Below are positions 59,338-64,000 of a stretch of DNA of 64,000 nt, one piece after another. The position numbers were made by a program, and so were the translations under genes. Positions within the stretch are counted from its first letter, which is position 1, and every line of letters begins with the position of its first letter. This stretch comes from Chlorokybus atmophyticus (taxonomy: Eukaryota > Streptophyta > Chlorokybophyceae > Chlorokybales > Chlorokybaceae): contig RHPI01000003.1 of assembly GCA_009103225.1 (NCBI GenBank), positions 221,332 to 285,331 of the forward strand. Direction: 5' to 3'. The notes beneath the pieces are model-generated. The model was not told the origin of the DNA, did no database searches, and saw nothing but the letters and a program-made list of their open reading frames with translations.

Positions 59338-60812
59338 ATGCAGCGTGCAAGCGCCAGTCTGCTGGTAACGCTGCTGCTCGGCACTCTGCTGATCATTGAA
59401 GGATATCGAGCGCTGCTGCAGTCCAACTGCGAGTCTGCACTGGTAGGTTCCTGTGCACCTCCCCGCCCCCGTTGGCCGAGTCAATTTGTGCTGTACTGTA
59501 CTCCCACCTTAAATGTTATCGTTTCGGCCTCAAGCTGCCAGTGTTGGTGAATCAGTCACAGGCAGCTAGTGCTGCTGCTTCGTGCTTTACGTTGCTGCCG
59601 ACACTAACACTATGCTAGAGCCCTGAGGCTGCTCGAGTTGAGGAGCACGTTGCCTGCAAGCAAAGTTGATGCTGACATGGCTCTGTGGCAGGTTTGCGAC
59701 AGCTTTGAGGACCTGCCTGATGGCAGTGCGCCACAGTCGACACTCTGGAGCGTAGAGACGTTCAATCCTAATGAGTACATCACAGTCTCCTCCGACAGAG
59801 CATTCCGGGGCAGCAAGTCACTTCACATCCACACCTCCAACAGCGGATACGAGCACGCCATGCTGGTGAACACCAACATCTTTCCAGGTTTGGGTCTTCT
59901 TAGGACAGCTCGTGCTTGTTGTCATAAAGCACTGAGCGTGGATTGCTACAACCTACAACCTGTGCTTGTCTCTCACGCTGGCGTGCGCAGTGCTGGACAA
60001 CACCTTCTGGGGGCGCGTGTACATGTATTATGCGTCACCTCCACCACAAGCGCACTGGAGCATGATCATTGCATCCGGCACGCTGCCTGGCCAGAGCTCA
60101 CCAACGTATTTGCGCTATGGTGGTATGTGGACGCATCTTATGGCAAACTACTTTGGGCAAGACGAATGGCAGGTAAGCTCAGGAGGATGGGCACTCGCCT
60201 TTGAGTCCTGTCTCAGCACTTACCATCAAACGTGCAAACACCGTGACGTCCGCGCACAGGCTGCAGCTGATAACGTGGATGGGCAATGGGTCAACCAGAC
60301 AGTCATGCCATCACAGCGTTGGGCCTGCATGGAGTTTTTATTCAAAGGTGCATGCATGCTTGCTGCTATGGGCGAATGCAGTGCCTGCTGCTGTTGTCTG
60401 CATCAACATTGCTCGCTGAGTGTTGCCTGCTCATTGTGGTCAGGCAACACCAACGAGATGCACTTCTACCTGGACGGAGTGGAGGTACAGAAGCTTGCCA
60501 TCATGGGGGAGTCATCTGACAACTGCTGCAAGGGCCGCCCCTGGACTGCTCCCCTTTACGAGTATGAATAACTCCTGTCAACGTGCCAAATCGCACTGCA
60601 TGAGCCATATGCAATGCATCCAAATGCTGCAAGTCTTGCGTAGCAATGTGTGGTACTGCCAAGTCTTGCTGACTGCCATTGTGGACGTCTACTGCAGCAA
60701 GATTGCCATTGGCTGGGAGATTTACTCCAACATGGATTCCAACATCCAATCCTTTGACTTGTGGCTCGATGATATCGCTCTCAACACAAACCGCATCGGC
60801 TGCGCTCGCTGA
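59338..60812 (+). CDS. Secreted Cip1-like protein, copy 1
   Basis: Six exons keep frame: 59338-59442, 59692-59887, 59991-60172, 60260-60347, 60444-60561 and 60698-60812, giving 267 residues. The signal peptide is MQRASASLLVTLLLGTLLII. The mature domain reads VCDSFEDLPDGSAPQSTLW, VSSDRAFRGSKSLHIHTSNS, FWGRVYMYYASPPPQAHWSM, RWACMEFLFKG and LWLDDIALNTNRIGC. This is the pattern of Cip1-like beta-jelly-roll proteins, known from the fungus Trichoderma and many bacteria, related in fold to polysaccharide lyases and carbohydrate-binding modules. Activity in the family is poorly defined. Exon 1 is taken to end at GTAGGT; the later donor used by copy 2 is destroyed here (CTGCCA). Cell-wall or extracellular polysaccharide binding or cleavage is inferred. 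Confidence 0.82.
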
Positions 60813-62514
60813 ACTCTGTACTTGGTAACGTCCACATCTATTCATCAGGATGTGTGGGTGGAGTGCAACGCTGTCCCTTGCGATGGCAGAACTCCTGCAG
60901 CTGGTTGGGGGCGGCAAACTGGGTCGCTAGGTGCCTTGTGTAAAACAGTGCTTGTTGTGAGGTAGCCTTCTCCTGTCAGTTAGCTAGCTGTGCAGTATTT
61001 GTGTACTACTCAGCTGTGTGGCTGATTGCGTACGTCGTCGTGTCTATGCGCGTACACGCGCGTTTCAACTCCTTGTTACTGTACCACACCCTTTGAGCAT
61101 GGGACTGCTGTTGAGGCCTTCTCTTGCAAATGCTCTTGAGCACTTCAAGCTGAGATTGAGTAACTCAGTTCATGTTACAACGGCCGTGCCACACTCATTC
61201 AAGTTGTGCTGCACAGCATGGGGCTCAAGCATTGCTCCGCATGTCCTCCTCCAGCATGCCCTACCATAATTGCCATCTGGTATAGTCCCTTGGTGACAAG
61301 CCCGGCTGGGCCAACATGAGTGACCACGGTGCAACTACCCGCATGCATATGTACGACGACACCATTCTGGTACGAGCTGACCGTAATGTTGGCGTATGCT
61401 ACAACCGTCATTGCGTGGGTCATTCACAATAGCTCAATAGCTGCAAAATGATTGCATGACGTCTATTATACTACTATAGTCAATAAGAAGCATGTGCGCT
61501 ATGATGCCGGTGGCCAACGACACATTGTGGGGATCCCTTTGCTGGTGGCACTGATTCGTTGGGTAGTCACTAAGAAACTGTAACGCGGGGCTTAGCCGAC
61601 TAAGCCATGGTAGCAAAAGTCGCTGCCATGAGAGGTTGTGTATTGCTTATTAATGGTTCATAAGCCCTTCTTAGCCTATTCCATATTAACAGGCATTACA
61701 GAAACTATTATGGGTCCAACCCGTGAGTTGAAGAGTTGAATTGAGTCAAGTAGGTTATAGGTTTGAAGTGCACGTGCAAAGGCTACCGTCCATATATGTT
61801 CAGCATATGCCCGTTTAAAATTGCACACTTGCCTTGCTTGTGGAGGTATTGACCACTGAACATCCCTTAATGACTTTGTTATACATTATGTCATATTTTA
61901 ATTGCGTATCAGATTGAGACTCTTGAATCTGCGAGAGATCAAGCTTACGCGTAATAAAAGCAACTTATAACCACCACATTTCATTGATATTTGTGAGGGG
62001 GAGGTCTAAGTTGCATCCTCGCACTGTCGTGGTACAGGCAAGAGTGAACACTTATGTTTGCCCTCGCAACCGCACGCAACCGAGATGACAGGTTGTTGTT
62101 AATTTGCCCTTAAATTGCAAGGCCATTCATGCGAGGAGTTACGAGGCCCCTTCAAGGCGCTTGACTTGAATGGTGCTCTAGGGCTGGGCCAAAAACCAAT
62201 GGTCATAAGTTCAGCACTCAAAGTCAGGCCTGTGCGGCTTAATAACGCAATGAATGTTGTCATGACTCTTGATGCTCCAATCAGGCTGATACGCGACAGA
62301 GGTCCCTTTTCTGTCGCTGGAGCCTGCTGCATACGCTCCGCGGCGCAAGCAACCACTTTGCACGGCCCAAACTTGGCCGGACAGCACCATGCCGTCGACC
62401 GCTTTCTGATTCAGCCGCTGCTGTTCAGAACTGTATTCAAGCCGACAGACTTCGGACTAAAAGGCTGCCAAATCCGAACGTGATGATGCGCGAGCAGCGG
62501 CTGTTTGTCCCGTG
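60813..62514. other. Intergenic
   Basis: No gene was supported. The section around 61430-62000 is fairly AT-rich. An open frame at 62115-62483 has no family resemblance and was not accepted. Confidence 0.5.
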
Positions 62515-64000
62515 ATGTTTGGCTCTGTGGCGCCGTCCGTGTCCCGAATTGGGAGGCGCCGCATGCGGCATGGCTGCTGCTGTTAGCCCCAAGGCATAAA
62601 TGTCCTTGCTGCTTGCATTGTGTAAGCGGAGAGAAGTTGTGTGTGTGAGCAGCAGGGTTGTTGCAGCAGCGGGGAGCCGCCATCAGCCTCAAAGGTACTC
62701 ATAGCAGCTCAAGTCGGCACTAACGCTTTGGAGCCCAAGATCACCCGGCAGCTGCAGCGACAGTCTCCTCCGAGTAGAGCGGTAAGCTTTGTGCTGGCCA
62801 CACGCTGAACAGTGTCACTTCAACTAGCTGTAACGCACTGTCATGCTTGTTATTACAAAACACAACCGTTTTCAAACAACGGGTATGTTGTTGGCACACC
62901 TGCTTCTTGTGAGAGCATGTAACCGTCTGCGAGTTACATGCTCATTCAGTCCTGCAGCCATTTTTGGTGGTGTATGGTTCAGCAGCATGCGTACGCAAGT
63001 GTTGGTGCAGTCTACCATTGACAATGGGCACTGCTATATCAATGCGCGGTGCTGTAGGCTGGTGAGCTCAGTACCATGTACCTTGGTGGCCGTGTCAGTT
63101 TTGGCTTAGGTGTCAGTAGATTGCAATCCAAATATTTTAGTAGTCCAATACTGTTGCTTCAACTTGAGGAGGCTAACACAAGTGCTGCTGCACCTGAACT
63201 TGCAGTTGACAGTGAGCCCGGTTGCAGTGCAGGTTACTGAGTAAGCACAGCAAAATGCAGCGTGCATGTGCTATTGTGGTGGTACTGCTGCTTGGCACGC
63301 TGTCGATTACCGAAGGACACCGCGAGCTTCTGCAATCGGAGGCTGCACTAGTAGATTCCTCTGCACCTTCCCTTGAACACGGGCCTGGCCGACGCTTGCT
63401 GTACTCCAGCCCCAAATGCTATCGATCCGGCCTCAAGGTGCCAGTTTTGGTGATAGAATCACATGCATTTGATGCTGCTGCTCTGTGAATCGCACGTTTG
63501 CATTGCTGCCAACTCGTACACTGTGCACGCTGGAGTTGTCCGAAGCTGCTTTTGTGTGAGGTGCACGTTGCCTGCAAGCCAAATTGATGCTGACATGGCT
63601 CTGTGGCAGGTTTGCGACAGCTTTGAAGGCCTGGCTGATGGCAGTGCGCCACGATCGACGCTCTGGGGCACAGAGATATTCAACCCCAATGAGTACATCA
63701 AAGTGTCGTCCGAAAGAGCATTCCGGGGCAACAAGTCACTTCACATCCACACCTCCAACAGCGGCTACGAGCACGCCATGCTGGTGAACACCAAAATGTT
63801 TCCAGGTTCGGCTTTTGAATTGAACGTGTGCAGTGTGTTTGTGCAAGCATGAAGGTGCAGTCTTGACTTGCAATTGCCACAAGCTGTGGTCTGTGCTCTT
63901 CTCTCACACTTGTGTGCGCAGTGGCGAACAACACTTTCTGGGGGCGCGTGTACATGTATTACGCGTCACCGCCACCACAAGCGCACTGGAGCATGATTGT
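62515..64000. repeat. Second unit of a tandem duplication of about 3.9 kb
   Basis: This aligns with 58620-60070, including the upstream region, signal-peptide exon, introns and first domain exons. The matching start codons are 3917 bases apart. Exons are much better conserved than introns. Confidence 0.85.
63255..64000 (+). CDS. Secreted Cip1-like protein, copy 2 (cut by window end)
   Basis: Exons 63255-63437, 63610-63805 and 63922 to the window end keep frame. The signal peptide is MQRACAIVVVLLLGTLSITE. Exon 1 is longer than in copy 1: it runs on through LVDSSAPSLEHGPGRRLLYS to a GTGCCA donor, adding a linker of about 26 residues. The domain begins VCDSFEGLADGSAPRSTLW and continues with VSSERAFRGNKSLHIHTSNS and NNTFWGRVYMYYASPPPQAH, nearly identical to copy 1. 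The rest lies beyond the window. Like copy 1, a secreted carbohydrate-active or carbohydrate-binding role is inferred from the family only. Confidence 0.8.

Overview
The window is nuclear DNA from a plant-lineage eukaryote, most likely a green alga (Chlorophyta). Genes are split into many short exons by introns, mostly about 60-300 bases with GT-AG or occasionally GC-AG ends. The genes recognised belong to algal or plant families: RACK1/CBLP, homogentisate solanesyltransferase, a DGS1/NCA2 protein, and the nitrate transporter NRT2 beside its partner NAR2. No bacterial operons, CRISPR arrays or organelle genes were seen. Two runs of N (27800-28000 and 51976-52314) are assembly gaps. Exon boundaries below were worked out by hand from splice signals, reading-frame phase and family alignment. 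All multi-exon models were checked to keep frame, unless the entry says otherwise.

Layout, left to right. At 0-7 kb, tRNase Z (minus) and RACK1 (plus) are divergent. At 8-17 kb there are three tandem copies of one unfamiliar gene family, possibly mTERF-like; the middle copy is broken. At 19-25 kb, an unrecognised plus-strand gene converges tail-to-tail with a minus-strand DGS1/NCA2 gene, with only 19 bases between stop codons. At 26.5-33.4 kb, homogentisate solanesyltransferase (minus) and a secreted, probably GPI-anchored clostripain-family peptidase (plus) diverge from a 311-base spacer. At 34.4-39.4 kb, NAR2 (minus) and NRT2 (plus) are divergent and together form a high-affinity nitrate uptake system. 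At 40.3-41.8 kb there is an unrecognised membrane protein (minus). At 42.6-51.5 kb lie three plus-strand genes: a CinA-like plus nucleotidyltransferase fusion, a LITAF-domain protein, and an NPF-motif protein with a lipidation-type N-terminus. At 53.2-56.6 kb is a SMARCAL1/ZRANB3-type annealing helicase with a PCNA-binding motif. At 58.2 kb is a U2 snRNA gene (minus). At 59.3-64 kb are two tandem Cip1-like secreted proteins, the second cut by the window end.

Functional links are clear only for NRT2/NAR2. The rest reads as ordinary nuclear gene neighbourhoods. The most unusual parts are the triplicated family with a pseudogene in the middle, the duplicated Cip1-like genes, the NPF-motif protein, and the high density of alternating CA/CG tracts in introns between 19.6 and 24.5 kb.
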